DNA of 64,000 bases, taken from positions 1,240,001-1,304,000 of the forward strand of contig JAHREC010000045.1 of the NCBI GenBank assembly GCA_020081605.1. Direction: 5' to 3'. Positions 22,918 through 34,290 of this stretch are shown in pieces. The stretch is from Albifimbria verrucaria (Eukaryota; Ascomycota; Sordariomycetes; Hypocreales; Stachybotryaceae). The notes under the pieces were generated by a model. It was not told the origin of the DNA and ran no database searches. It saw only the letters and a list, made by a program, of their open reading frames with translations. Within the stretch, counting starts at the first letter, position 1. The number at the start of each line of letters is the position of its first letter. Both the position numbers and the translations under genes were made by a program.

Positions 22918-23997
22918 GATGACTGGATAGAGGGTTCACTATTCAGCTGGAGGGCTTTTGTTCGTGACACAACCATAAGGGTGATATTGATGCAAGGGAA
23001 ATTGCCAAGTCGTCGAAAAGAAAGCAACCCAAGCGGGGGCAAAGATGTAATATGTCGGTAAAGCTCCTCAGCTTAGCTTGAAGCTGGGTATTGGATGGGT
23101 CGGACTATAGCCGGCTCCGTACGCTTAGGTGCTGTTGACGTTGATGCGAAGACCTTTGATGCAAAGCCTGCGGCAGCTCGGTGAGGAAAAAGCAGACAAA
23201 ATTAATTCAACAGGAGAGACTTGCACTTCCAAGATCTCGACGACGGCTCCGTCTCGTACAACGGCCGTGCTGTTGGCGGTCCCTCTAGTGGCGTGACGAT
23301 GACGAGCCGATCGCGATCCGTGTAAGTAGTGTACGAATGATATTGTCCACCTACGAAATCAATCTTTCGTCATAGGAGCCACAAACGGCCCGGGGTCCAT
23401 TGAGCATCTGGACCATCTCTGCTCTGCTCCCCCACAGGACCTGGACACTCGGGCCAAGCAAGGACCCAACAGACCCCGCTCAGGATCGTAGGCTAATGCC
23501 TTGTCTACCCTTGTCATGGCCCTGCTTCGGGGCACCCCAATCAGCGTCGAGGCTGGGGAAGCGGACAGAAGCCGAAGGATGACCTTGGCCAACGCAATGG
23601 GGCCCGGGTCTTTGCTGGGCCAGGACCCTGAGTGCAGAACAGCGCCGGCTAACAGCGCAAGCACCACGGCGAAATGCGGAGAACAACGCCGCGTGGTTGC
23701 ATGGCATGGGCATGGTAACATGGCGATCATAGGGAGAGAATGTCACAGCTGCTCTTGGAGGTGTGGTTGCAACTCTCCAGATGTTCGGGCATTTCGGGCC
23801 ACGGGTTGGCATCGAGCGTCAATAGCCGGATCGCGTGTCGTGATGGGTTCGACGGACATATTCCGTGACAGATTCAACAAAACGTAAACGAGGCCCTGTC
23901 CTAGTTAGATCGCTCAATGACGGGAATCAACGCCTCGTCGTTGTACCACCCATCCTGCGGTGACATGTCCGGGCCTGAACGGTTGAGGCTGTCATCC

Positions 23998-24042
23998 ATT
24001 CATCATCACCACCACCACCACCACCACCATTACCACCACAAT
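23998..24042. repeat. (CAC/CAT)n microsatellite
   Basis: A run of CAT and CAC triplets with about nine consecutive CAC units, which would read as polyhistidine in one frame but lies in no convincing gene. Confidence 0.9.
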
Positions 24043-24893
24043 CCCGCGTCGTCCTCCTACTCTTCATACTTTGTCCTCTTCCACGCTTGGTCAAGTCTCG
24101 GCTGTCGCGCGGTGTCACGGCGTCTAGCGGCAGTTTAGCTCTAAAGTCTTTACTTTTTCATAACTTAACAAGAAACTCGGACGTAAACCTCCTATTGTCA
24201 AAACATCGAGTAACGGCCCTCGTTTCTATACGTGTCCTCACTTGCGCAGCCTGCATAGTACATGTTTCGTGTCATGCCGGCTTTCTCCCTTGAACAAGGC
24301 CGATGCCCGGTTTCTTAACCTTGGGCCCAGTCCAGGTTGGTTCGCGGACTGCTGATCTCTGTTTCATGAACGCGAGGGTGTCAATGGTTGTGCGTTGCAT
24401 TCCTGGCCATCTGAGCCGCCCCTATCCGAACGCCCACCGCAGGCTCTTCGTCAATTATGGAGACTTTGATTGATCGTGACGGTTGAACTCCCTTGGCTCC
24501 AAGGTTCTCGATTCTTTTCACCGACCCGCAGAGCAACTTTGAAGCCAAAAAGGGCTTTCGTATGCGCATGGCCAGCTATTGATTGGCCCTGACGCCTCTT
24601 CTCGCTCCTTCAAGGTGACCAATAGCTGCCACGGCGTGTCAGATCGAACGCCACTGCGGCGTGTCTATCGCAGAACTTAAACCTCCCTTCTAACCAAATG
24701 GATGCTGGTCTTGCTCTTTCCCGTCTTGCCTTCTAGTGTCCAAGCACCATCGTTCCCGCGGAGCATCTCCTTGGCATCCAGGCTTGTCCCTGGCCAACAT
24801 CCGCCAGCCCGATCAGCGTCTCAGTCGCCGGTCACAAGACCGAACGAGAGGTCCCTTTGCCTGTCACTCAGGTCCGTGTGTCTCACTTTGTGC

Positions 24894-24908
24894 TTTTTTT
24901 TTTTTTTT
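24894..24908. repeat. poly(T) tract, 15 bases
   Basis: A homopolymer of 15 T residues in non-coding DNA. Given the indel problem elsewhere in the window, its true length is uncertain. Confidence 0.9.
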
Positions 24909-25280
24909 GGGCCCTGTGGTTTTGCGGTAGGTGCTTGATGCCTCATGTCAATACGAAAAGGAGTAATCCTTCATGCTACAGGAGGAACCTCAATCAAGAT
25001 CGTAGACTAGTACTTGAGCTTCAATTAATTAAGATTTTCTCTCTTTTAGTGCCTTTAAACTCTTCCATAGTCGGGTGCCTGAACACGCTCCACGTCGGAT
25101 ACCTTTCTCCAGTCCCTTGTCCGTGAGCCACCCGGTCTTATCCGTCTCACACCCAGTGAGTCCAGACCTTTTCAACTCCACAACCATGTTCAACAAACCT
25201 CACCTTATTTCACTACTTGGTTGCACTCAAACATAGCCCTATGTCTAGTGTACCCACCGCCGTGGGGCCGTCCTGAGTGC

Positions 25281-28198
25281 TCACTCCGCATTGTCACTTC
25301 CGAGAGTTGCTTGCTCTGCATTGTCACTTCCGAAGAGTGACATATCGCCCGTATAGCCCACTTCGAATTCCTCCGCTAGCTCTTGAAACTCTCTCGCCGT
25401 TTGCCTTAGCGATTCTCTTGAATCGATTAGCCCGTGCCAGTTATGCATAATTAACTTCTGTGGGAGATAGGGTTCCCAACGATGCCAACTTCCACCGGCT
25501 CTCCTATCCCGAAACTTCTCGAATCGACATCCTTGATCGACTTGGTTGCCAGCCTGCCGCATTGCCTCTGACCTCTGTTCCTTGCGCAGTTCTGCAACTG
25601 TTCCTGGACCTTTCTTCGCCCTGTCAGCACGATGTTAGTAGGTGAGACAGGTCCAATCTCTTCCACTTGTGTTAGTGTAGACTGTGCTTGTGTAGACTGT
25701 GCATGTGTAGGGGGTGCCTTTATAGGCTGTGTCTCATCGAGCTGTGTTTGTCCAGCCTTGAGTTCCAACAGTTGCGCTGCCGCCTGATCCAGCTTATCCT
25801 GTTCTTCTATTGCGCGAAGAAGAAGTGTTGTGAGGTTGCGTTCCTCTTTCTGCTGTTCTTTCTCAGCATCGGAAGAGTCTGGTTCGGCAACCTCTTTCTT
25901 ACCTTCTTCCTGTGCTTTCTTTTCTTTGCCTTTTGGCGCCGTGCATGCAGGCGTTGCATTTTTCTGTTTCGGTGTTGAGGCGGTCTTGTTTCTCTTCTTC
26001 AGCCTCTGCTTCCTGGATTCTTTTGCTTCATCCACAACTTGTTGGTTTCTAATCCTGATCGCTTCTAATTTCTCTCCCTCGTTTGACTTCATCTTCTCTT
26101 GCGCTTGTAAAGCCAGCTCTAGATCGTTTGACATCTCTTCTATTTGTCGCTCCTCTTCCCTTCTCACGTAATCCTTGAGCTCTTCTGTCGCCTTGAGCAT
26201 CTCCTGCTGCGCTGGGGTGAGTGTGGAATCGGACTGCGTAGCTTGAAATTGGACAGCGTGTGAGCTTTGGGCTTCAGATTGTTGAGACTGCGTCGGCTGG
26301 AAGTTAAAATGGAACACTGGTGGTTGCGCCTGCTGGGACTGAGTTTCCTGTGGTTGGTGTTGTAAGAAGTCAAGGTTGAATATCCGCGACTGGGGTTGTT
26401 GGGCCTGCTGGGGCTGCTGGGGTTGCTGGGAGTCAAGGTTGAATATCGATGAGTGTGCCCGCTGAGGCTGCAAGTTCTCGAGTGGAATTACCTGAGTTGG
26501 GAATCGCATACTGTGTGACTCCTGAGTCTGCGGCTGCCCAGACTGTGGCTGCTTGAAGGTAAACTGTCCTAGTTGTAAATGTGCTTCTTGGGACTTCAAG
26601 TCTTGAAGTTGCTGAGATGTCGTTTGCTCGACAACCGGGTTCTCGATTTGCGTGCTAAACTCTGCCTGTATCTGTGAAACTTCCATATCAGATCTGTCCT
26701 GCATCGCGTCCTCCAACAGCTCACTAAATGAAACTTCTCCAAAGTCATCTGGGGTCTGCTGGGAGATTTGCGGCGCAATGCTTGGCTCGCATGTAGTCGG
26801 ATCGGCAGGAGCCTCTAGACTTTTAATAGCCTCAGAACCATTTTCAAGTTTCTTCGCAGTCGGCACTGTACCTGGTGTCGCTGATTCATTGTTTGTGCAC
26901 TGACTGACTGTGGGTGTGGCGTTTGTGTGGATCATTTCATTTGCATCATGTTCGGCAACTTCTTGCATGCTGGTATCTTCAAAGTTAGTGTTGTCGCACC
27001 CTTCCAGAACATTACTGACATCATGTGTCACGTTCCCAGCTTGCTTGGAAACGCCTTCATTCTCACAAGCTTGGCCATTGGCTGTGCCTTGAGGAAGGTT
27101 GTTTGGTGTCTGAACTTCAGATGTGGACTTTGTTCCCAATCGATTAGATGCTTCTTGTTGTTTTCGAAGTTCCTTCACAATATTTTCCGCTTCGGTTTGC
27201 CGATCTAATGCTGTCCTCAGCATTTCCTTTGTTGCATTCAGCTTTTCGTTTGTTGTTTTCCACTGGCTCTTGGATGTGCTCAGCTTTTCCCTGAGTTCCT
27301 GGATTTCACCTGGCGTCACAGACTTGCTTTGTTCTTTCTTTAGCTCTCGCTTGAGTCTTTCAATCTCTTGCTCCTGGGCAGCCAACTTCGAAGTCTGTTG
27401 GTCGGTTGATGACTGCTTCCTCCCCAGCCGCTTCTCAAGATTGCGTGACTTTTTCTGCTCAGCTTGTAGCTGGCTCTTAAGTTTTCCCATTTCAGACACT
27501 GGTGTAGTAGTCTCTGGAGTTTGAGGTGCAGGTTGGTCCTTTGCTTCTTTGTTGGGGGTTGTTGGCTGTGCGGAAATACCATGTTCTTCGAGATTGGCAC
27601 ATCTTGCCTCCTCCGCCCGTAGCTGGTATCGGAGGAAGTGAATCTCAGATGATAGCTCTGATTCACGGCTGTGGAGTTGAGCCTCTGCTCTTTCCTTTTG
27701 TTCGCGATGGCTGGCAGAACGTGCCTGTTCAGCAATCAATTCTGCTCTACACTGAGCGGCGGCTTCCGTTTGGATCTTTAATTGCTTGCGAAGTTCCGAT
27801 GCCGTTTTCCCTCTTTCAATTCGCTCATTGCTTGTTCTGACTGAGCCAAGTGGAGCTCGGCATTTTCCTTGTCGGAACGTGTCTGCTTCAGCATCTTCTT
27901 AAATTGCTGCTCCCTAGTAGCGCTGAGCGAGGCTCCGTCGATGTTCAGCTTCTCCTTTGAGACATCTTCTTCGTGCTCACGTTGGAAAATCTCTGCTTGT
28001 AGCCGATTATTAAGACTCTTAATCTCAGTTTCAAATCCAAGCACCATGACATCTGTATCGGCAATTTTCTCCTCCTTCCATCGTCGGATGCTTTCTTCTC
28101 TTTCCTTTGCAAGTGTGCGTAATGCTTGGTTGTCGTAGAGGGCGAGTAAACATTCTCCAGCAGGTTTATTACAGCGACGGGTGCTTCGTTGTGCCATG
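25281..28198 (-). CDS. large Gln/Pro-rich coiled-coil protein
   Basis: This protein of about 970 residues has no recognised family. The proposed start is MAQRSTRRCNKP at 28198. From about residue 35 to 330 it is a long coiled coil (KEREESIRRWKEEK, LREKLSTSKSQWK, and many E/K/L/Q heptads). An acidic Thr/Asn-rich linker follows, then a Q/P-rich segment (about 26150-26580) with spaced aromatic motifs (QFTFKQ, SIFNLDSQ, RIFNLDFLQ, VFHFNFQ, VQFQ), then a second charged coiled coil and a short C-terminal part. Two single losses in C/G runs (27809-27811 and 25609-25610) must be restored to join three frames. The end contains two copies of GSDNAE. The low-complexity Q/P block suggests self-association. 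It could be the downstream part of the same gene as the membrane protein just upstream, or a separate gene. Confidence 0.68.
25288..25335. repeat. tandem direct repeat at the 3' end of the coiled-coil gene
   Basis: The bases GCATTGTCACTTCCGA occur at 25288-25303 and again at about 25318-25333, 30 bases apart. On the coding strand they give the duplicated GSDNAE peptides at the C-terminus, so this is a recent small in-frame duplication. Confidence 0.8.
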
Positions 28199-28207
28199 GG
28201 TGATGGC

Positions 28208-28909
28208 TCATTTGTTCGGGGACTGCTGAGCTCGTTCTCGGAACTCGGGGTGCATTGGCATCGTTTTCGAGAGCTTTGGGTGTCCTGAAATGGACATCCT
28301 TCCCTTGACCTTCTCAATCTTGGGTTCTCGCGCCTTTATTTCTTCGGGCCTGTGCTTGCGACGGTCCTTGACATAGACGTAGCCGGCTCCCTCAGGCTTG
28401 CGCCCTGGTGGTATCTTCTGTGGCGGAGGCTGGATCAGGGTCAGCGGTGTTGCTGGTTCAGATTGTTCATGGTCGCTTTGATGGACCCTCATGAGCGCGA
28501 CGACCGCTCGTAGCTTGCCCCAATAGGTTGGAACATAGGTGAATATGAGTGGGAAAATGCAGCCGATTAGGCCAAAAGCACAAACACAGGCCAATACCAG
28601 TAGCGTCATGAAGATGTTGGCCAGGACCATCTCCGAAGACTTCTTCCACCAGCGTCTGGCGACGATGGGCATAGCTGCCCAAGGATCACGGCCAAGGCCA
28701 TAGGCATCTCTTCGGAGTTCGACGGTGAGGTAATCATGGCAGCGTTGAAGAATGTAAAGAGCTGCTCGATACAAAGCAACAGTCATGAAGACGAGGAAGA
28801 TGGTTTTGATGATATCGAAGATGGGGTAATCGAACTTTGCAAGATATTCAGCGAGATTATCGACGAGATCACTGATCCAGTCCATGATGGGGGTTGTGAG
28901 GGCGTTCAT
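28208..28909 (-). CDS. small multi-pass membrane protein of unknown family
   Basis: This 233-residue frame starts at 28909. Hydrophobic segments lie at about residues 35-55 (IIKTIFLVFMTVALYRAALYI) and about 95-130 (ANIFMTLLVLACVCAFGLIGCIFPLIFTYV), followed by a hydrophilic basic tail with PPPQKIPPGRKPEG and repeated K/R/E residues. Its stop (28208) lies only about ten bases before the ATG chosen for the coiled-coil gene on the same strand, and the two frames differ. Such spacing is unusual for two independent fungal genes. Because C/G-run losses are common here, the two may form one protein with an N-terminal membrane anchor and a cytosolic coiled coil. No named family is recognised. Confidence 0.6.
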   Translation of the reverse strand: MNALTTPIMDWISDLVDNLAEYLAKFDYPIFDIIKTIFLVFMTVALYRAALYILQRCHDYLTVELRRDAYGLGRDPWAAMPIVARRWWKKSSEMVLANIFMTLLVLACVCAFGLIGCIFPLIFTYVPTYWGKLRAVVALMRVHQSDHEQSEPATPLTLIQPPPQKIPPGRKPEGAGYVYVKDRRKHRPEEIKAREPKIEKVKGRMSISGHPKLSKTMPMHPEFRERAQQSPNK

Positions 28910-31604
28910 TCTGAATCATTGTAGGGTATCGTGAGAAGAAGGGAGATGGAAATGATGAAAAGGTTGTGCTGTAGAAATCGATGAGTATCTGGCGTTTGTA
29001 CTTCAGAAGTCAATGAGTATACGGCGTTTGTACTGTAGCAGGATAGATGAGAGTTGCAAGAAAGCGGGTGCGTGCTGCTCTCTAAGATTGGTTGCTGGTT
29101 CTTTCAGGTTGAGGTTCGCATGCAGCAAGCCGAAGAGGAGAAAGAAAGGTGAAAGAGGCTGGGTGCCTGGCTTTGGCCCCACAGGTTCATGGCTGGCTCA
29201 GGCACAGGCAGTGAGCCTGAGGTGAAGGTGAAGGTGAAGTGAGGTGGACGTGAGAACGACATGTTGGCCGTGACAAGCAAGCAGCTTGCAGATGGAACCA
29301 AAGTGTGATACAGTGCCAAGTTGGAGTAAACAAATTTGATTATTGCCATATAATTTATAGGGGTTTTTGGTTAATTAAAGAGTCCGATTAGTCAAGTTTG
29401 CTTTGGTGCATCCATCGTGACTCCCTGAGCGTATGTCGAATGCTTGACCATGGTGTTGACGTTGGTACAGTGTCGTGGCACAGTCTGTACAGTATATCAT
29501 ACGGTACATAACCCAACCTCATGTATTCCTTGTACCTCGTCAACTCGTGCCTCGCCAAACTCCAAGCAAGAGCTTTCTCCATAAAAGCCGGAAAAATCAG
29601 GGTAAAACAAGAGCTTCCCCGGATTCTCGTAAATTTTTCATTCGATTTTTTCCGGGGCTCGCAGGTAGTGGTAGAGACGCGTCATGGGCCGGCCTAGCAA
29701 GTTGTGCACACCACTTTGGCTGTAGCTTGGGTACCATTGCACGCTGTAGGTACGTACCTCTTGTCCCTTTGGGTCAGTCAGTCAATCGCAAATCACAAAC
29801 AGCAAAAGCATCCTTCATCTCCCAAATTCCTTTTGATGACGATGGCCGTGGTGATGATCTGCCCAGATCAGCCCAGCTCTGCCGCAGCGACCCGTCGTCG
29901 GTTCGGTTCGGCTTACATGGCGAGACACAAGCTGGCCCGTAGTCGCAGGCTCGCTTCCCTCGGGACCGAAAACGCCTGATTGCCCTCTGAGTTCCAGTCC
30001 CAGCAACCAAACTCACCACATCGTCAGCACATGCGTGTGCCGTGTCTCACCAGGTCCAGACCTGCGGAGCACTGGAATTCTCGATCCGGATCCCCGTACC
30101 GCTGTGCTGGGTGGGCATCTTGTTGGGGTTATTTTAAGCCTAAGCGAGGAATGTCACCCGCAGACATGGCCCTGCCTGGACCCGGACAGCCCTCCGCTCC
30201 CTCCCTCCTCCAGCACGTCCAAGACATGCGCCTCGCATTCCAGCTCAGCTGGCGCATCAGAGACAAGGCACTCGCCGTAAACTGCAATCGTTGCGAGCCG
30301 GCTCGCCTGGAATCCGTTTCGCTCTCTCGTCGCTCACCTCGTCTCGTCCTCGACGGGAGGGAGCCCAGCCCGTTATCAACAATTCCGCCCAGAAACAATT
30401 GTTGGCCGATTACGGGGCCCAGCGCCGTCTGTCTAGCTCCCTCGCTATCGGTATTGTGGGCGGGTCTCCGTGGCGCCCGGTCTCTTGGCCGAGCACGAAG
30501 TCCGTTTGAGGATTTTACCTTTCCGGCCGTTGGTTCAACCTGCAGATCTGGGCTTCTAGCGTCACAGACATACGGATTACACCAATTCCACATGATGTCT
30601 ACCACCTTGTGTCTGGGCCAACTACGGCTCATCCCACCATATCCGGCCTCGACACCGTGTCAGGTGGCCAACGTGGACAGTACTCGGAGCCCGCCATTTA
30701 CCGCAACGTGATGCAACGGCAATGACAACGGCAACCATCTCCCACACCTGCAGCCAAAACCTTCTGTCCTCCTCCAACCAGTCTTCCCGCGGCCTGCCAC
30801 GTTGGCATCCCATCGCCCTCGGAAAAAATCTTCGCCTTGGCGGAATCCGCTCACCCGGCCTGGAAACCTTCTGTTGAAGAATGGGCAGCGGCTCATGCCA
30901 TGGTTCGAGATGAGATAAATCAATGTCTTGGTTGGCTGTGCCCTCGCCTCGTCGCCGGGCCGAATGGCGACCCCTCTCTCTCTTCACCGTGATTCTGCCA
31001 AGAGAGGCTGTTGGAAGCTGAATGGTTATTGAATGCAGTACTGTAGGCATCTCGAACCCTTATTCACTCTGTGGCATGTTTCGTCCTCGGAAATGTCTTT
31101 GTCTCGCTTTGGCGGGCTAGAGCCTATGGTGGAGTGGGAGCTGCGGGCAGCCCGGCCATAGAGCGCAGTCTGGACAGCCCACCACGGCTGGACGGTTCCA
31201 TTCCTAGCCCTTGCGCCGGCATTGGCGTGAACCTTGACACCCTCCCCGTTCTTCGGTCTCCAGTCTCGATTGACCGGAAACCTTAATGTGAACTTCCCGT
31301 ACAGCCCATGGGTGCTGTCCGAGACACTGAGCAATCGCTGTTCTCGCCGCAAATCTCGATTAGGACGTAGACAGCCACAAGCCACGCGCAGACAAGATAT
31401 AATAGCATCATGGGCCCCCATCCCTCCTCCACGCCTTTTCCACGTAATTACCAAACCTCTCATCAACAGCTTACCAAAGCAAGAAAGCCACCACATCAAT
31501 GAGGAATACCCTCATCCCACATAAAACAAGAGCTTCTGACTCTGTCAGCTCATAACAGAGCATCATACCATTACCTAGTAACCAATCACTTCAGTCTCAG
31601 AACC
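28910..31604. other. 2.7-kb intergenic region, no convincing gene
   Basis: The longest frame (29980-30711, plus) is rich in Pro, Ser, Arg and Cys, has no domain, and overlaps equally long frames on the other strand (30129-30632), so I take it as chance. Duplicated phrases near 28975-29040 (ATGAGTAT.CGGCGTTTGTACT, twice) and AGGTGAAGGTGAAGGTGAAG at 29219-29238 are small tandem repeats near the membrane-protein promoter. Confidence 0.4.
29219..29238. repeat. short GGTGAA tandem repeat
   Basis: Three consecutive GGTGAA hexamers in non-coding DNA upstream of the membrane-protein gene. Confidence 0.8.
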
Positions 31605-32294
31605 ATGACGACTGTAGCCGCGCTTCCCATGCTGCGATCTCCGACCGTGTTCGGTCTTCCGGCCCGGGGCAGAAAACAAAACGCACCACGAACCGATCCC
31701 GACTCAGACGTCGAGGAACAAACACTAGATGAACGTCGCCAGCGACGGGCCATGGAAGTAGAGGAGGCTTCTGTCGGCCGCGCTCAAGCCTATGTCGAGG
31801 ACTTTCTAAGACGATCAGAATGGAGCGACCAGCTTGACTCAATCACGGTTCACTGGGACGCCATCCCCAACATGGAGGAGCTCGAGTCTTACGGCAACCT
31901 CGACGCCACAGAAGGCACTCGCAATTGCCGGCGATTTTTCACCGCCGTAGTCGTATGGGACGACCTTGGCCACGGGCTTTGGATGCGCCTCAAGAAGACG
32001 GCCGAGCAGAGAAAGGCAGCTCTCAAGGGTCTGGGCCCAATGTTGAGGATGGGCATCGTGAACGACGACCAGTCTCCGCAGCTAGCAACTCCACAAGGCC
32101 AGCGCAAGCCAACGTCACAGCCACAACAGCTCGACGCTGCGCTGAACAGCTTCGCACTCTCGCGACGCCAATCCAACGACTCGAGCGAGTCGGGCAAGTC
32201 CGGCAAGTCCCGGTCATCCAGCAGATCGTCCTCGGCCGATGCGCGATCTGCAATCCCCAAAATTTTCCGAACCATCATTCGAAAGCAGTCATAA
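31605..32294 (+). CDS. hypothetical protein, Ser-rich basic tail
   Basis: This is an intact single-exon frame of 229 residues starting MTTVAALPMLR. It has a basic/acidic leader (DPDSDVEEQTLDERRQRR), a central part with balanced hydrophobic pattern and several aromatics (YVEDFLRRSEW, ITVHWDAIPNMEELE, RRFFTAVVVWDDLGHGLWMRLKKTAEQRK), and a Ser/Lys/Arg-rich tail. The central region looks folded, which argues for a real gene, but I recognise no family. It is followed by about 310 non-coding bases and then the HET gene on the other strand, so the two converge. Confidence 0.6.
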   Translation: MTTVAALPMLRSPTVFGLPARGRKQNAPRTDPDSDVEEQTLDERRQRRAMEVEEASVGRAQAYVEDFLRRSEWSDQLDSITVHWDAIPNMEELESYGNLDATEGTRNCRRFFTAVVVWDDLGHGLWMRLKKTAEQRKAALKGLGPMLRMGIVNDDQSPQLATPQGQRKPTSQPQQLDAALNSFALSRRQSNDSSESGKSGKSRSSSRSSSADARSAIPKIFRTIIRKQS

Positions 32295-32602
32295 AATCAA
32301 TGATGCTTCAGGCGTTTAGCCGGCAATTCGATTTTGGACGGTATGAGATATCCAGGGTCTGTTATTTAAGCGAGCATGGGCGTTGCGGAGTTACGGAAAC
32401 AAAAGGGGAAAAACACAGCAGAACGCTGTACGACGGACAAATTTAAAGGTGCATTTTGGGTTTTACAAAAGTCGTTGTGAACAAAGGCGGGATATAAGTA
32501 GAAGTGTCGACATCTAGAAACCACTTCCATAGAGACGAACAAAATCCATTCCCCTCATCCGGTGTATCTTTTGGCCTACATCAACAGTCAATTCACGTCA
32601 CT

Positions 32603-34284
32603 TCATGTACGATGCAGATCCCATCGTGTCTTGCCCTCGACCTCCCGCAGAAACTGGCCTGATCCTGGCCGGCAGGAACAGATGCTAACGAGCGACTGAC
32701 CCCAGCTCTTAAAGCAATCTTGCGGAGGGTTTATGTCCACAGTCATGCCCGCTTCGGTGCTATACATCGTTGCCCTCCAGGAATCACCAGTGGCTTTCGC
32801 TATGAAAGCAGGGTCTTGAACCATCGCTTGAAGAGTCTTTTCAGTTTGTAAAGGCCATTCAATCAGAGATACCGGATCTTCGACGCTCATGTCAACATTG
32901 TGCACACTGGGTTTGACGATACCAGGTTTCAGCTCGCAAACGGCGAAGAGGATGTTCAGCCGCCGTCTCTTCGATTTATTATCTGCATCGACAAGGGAAA
33001 GCTCAAGACCCCTGCTGCTAAATCGTCACCCCTGACTTTCTCGAGCCAAAACGTGCCCGTCGAAGAATCCCATTTTCCGTTTATGGTAAGTATTGTAAAC
33101 TTACAATTTCGATCGATTGAGGGCGGCAGTATGAGAAGAACGCCATGCCGATAACCTTGTTTCGCAAGATTGGTTGGTTCATGCTTGAAGACGCCGTTGC
33201 GGGGCGAATTTCGGGCGTCGACCATGATGTGCTTCTTGCTCGTGAACGCCATTGTTCGCATCCGGACGGGACGAGGAGGGTAGGGAGATCGGTAGTATAG
33301 CTCATGGCTATCATCATACGCCAAGGGGATGGCAATCGTTTTGTACATGTCTATCGAATCTGAGGACGATGAAGTATCGACAATTGGTAATGATGCCAAC
33401 GTCTCTGTGGCAGAGTATGCCAGAGGTAGAGAAATGGAAAGGCCTGCGTTTGTGATGGTGTACGCCGGTGTACCGATCCACGAGTCTCCCTTGTAATCCA
33501 TTGAATGCTCGAACACGGCCGGAGAGGGTGCAATAACACTCCTCCAGCCTTTTGGTACGTGAGGCGGTATCCAGCTCCAACAAAATATGCTATGGTCGTT
33601 TGACACACGGATAATCTCTTCTTGTAGGCGAAGAAACGCTTTTGGACCCTCTCCATACAGTAAGGGTATGTTCAAGTCAAAGATGCCTAGCATGCAATAA
33701 GCCATGTCCTCAACTCGCGTCGTCTTCCGCCTCGAGAGCCAGGACATGCGTTCGGCGACAGAAGCCCTCTGCACCGGCGACCCCATAACAAAGGCGTGGC
33801 GGATCCCAGTTATCTGGGCCACCTCAATGGATAGGTCTGATCTTTTTCCTAAGAAATCCCAATCACAACTGTAGAACCTCAACTTACGCGGCGCAAGCAA
33901 CTCTTGTAATGTCCACCCACGGGTAAACCAACGGCTTGAACATAAAGACTCCACATCAGAAACGTCAACAAGATAGGCGTAGCAGAATGTTGAGTTACGG
34001 TACCACGCAAACATAGAGTTGATGGCCTCAGAGAGCTCGGCTGAGCTAGTCTTGTCGATGCATATCGTATCAACCCAGAGATAGTTCAGCCTGTGCTCCA
34101 TAGCCTGGGCACAGGCGGACATGATCTTGGAGTAGCCAGACTTGTGGGAGCCGCGATGCGGAAGCTGCCACTCCTGGAATGAGACTTCATCCTTTTCCCA
34201 CGTATGTGAAAGGATAGCATACCTCGGAATGTCCTCGCCAAAGTATTCTTCGAGATCCAGCGTGGCGACATTAATGAGGCGCAT
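32603..34284 (-). CDS. HET-domain (heterokaryon incompatibility) protein
   Basis: This is a single-exon protein of about 560 residues with an N-terminal HET domain, the TIR-related module that triggers cell death or growth arrest after fungal non-self contact. The start MRLINVATLDLEEYF is the canonical beginning of this subgroup. HET blocks seen: YAILSHTWEKDEVSFQEW (about 22-39), YLWVDTICIDKTSSAELSEAINSMFAWY (about 69-96) and SRWFTRGWTLQELLAP (about 116-131), then YCMLGIFDLNIPLLYGEG (about 200-217). The C-terminal half has no recognised repeat and is presumably the recognition part. A G lost in the run at 33009-33012 separates the last 130 or so residues; adding it makes the frame continuous to 32603. 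A 130-codon ORF ends six bases upstream in the same frame. Confidence 0.9.
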
Positions 34285-34290
34285 GATCCT

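Larger units (their letters stand above)
22918..25280. other. 2.4-kb intergenic region with simple repeats, no gene seen
   Basis: Overlapping short frames on both strands (for example 23359-23887) have no recognisable content. A (CAC)n tract and a 15-base T tract are listed separately. The left end contains the promoter of the NACHT_N gene. Confidence 0.45.

Noticed and set aside
23359..23887. Overlapping 110-128 codon ORFs on both strands
   Set aside because: No recognisable motif; they shadow each other.
24000..24040. Polyhistidine-encoding ORF 23917-24138
   Set aside because: It arises from the CAC microsatellite; the rest of the frame has no protein-like content.
29980..30711. 243-codon plus-strand ORF in the 28.9-31.6 kb gap
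   Set aside because: Pro/Ser/Arg/Cys-rich, no hydrophobic core pattern or domain, and mirrored by a 167-codon ORF on the other strand; typical of GC-rich chance frames.
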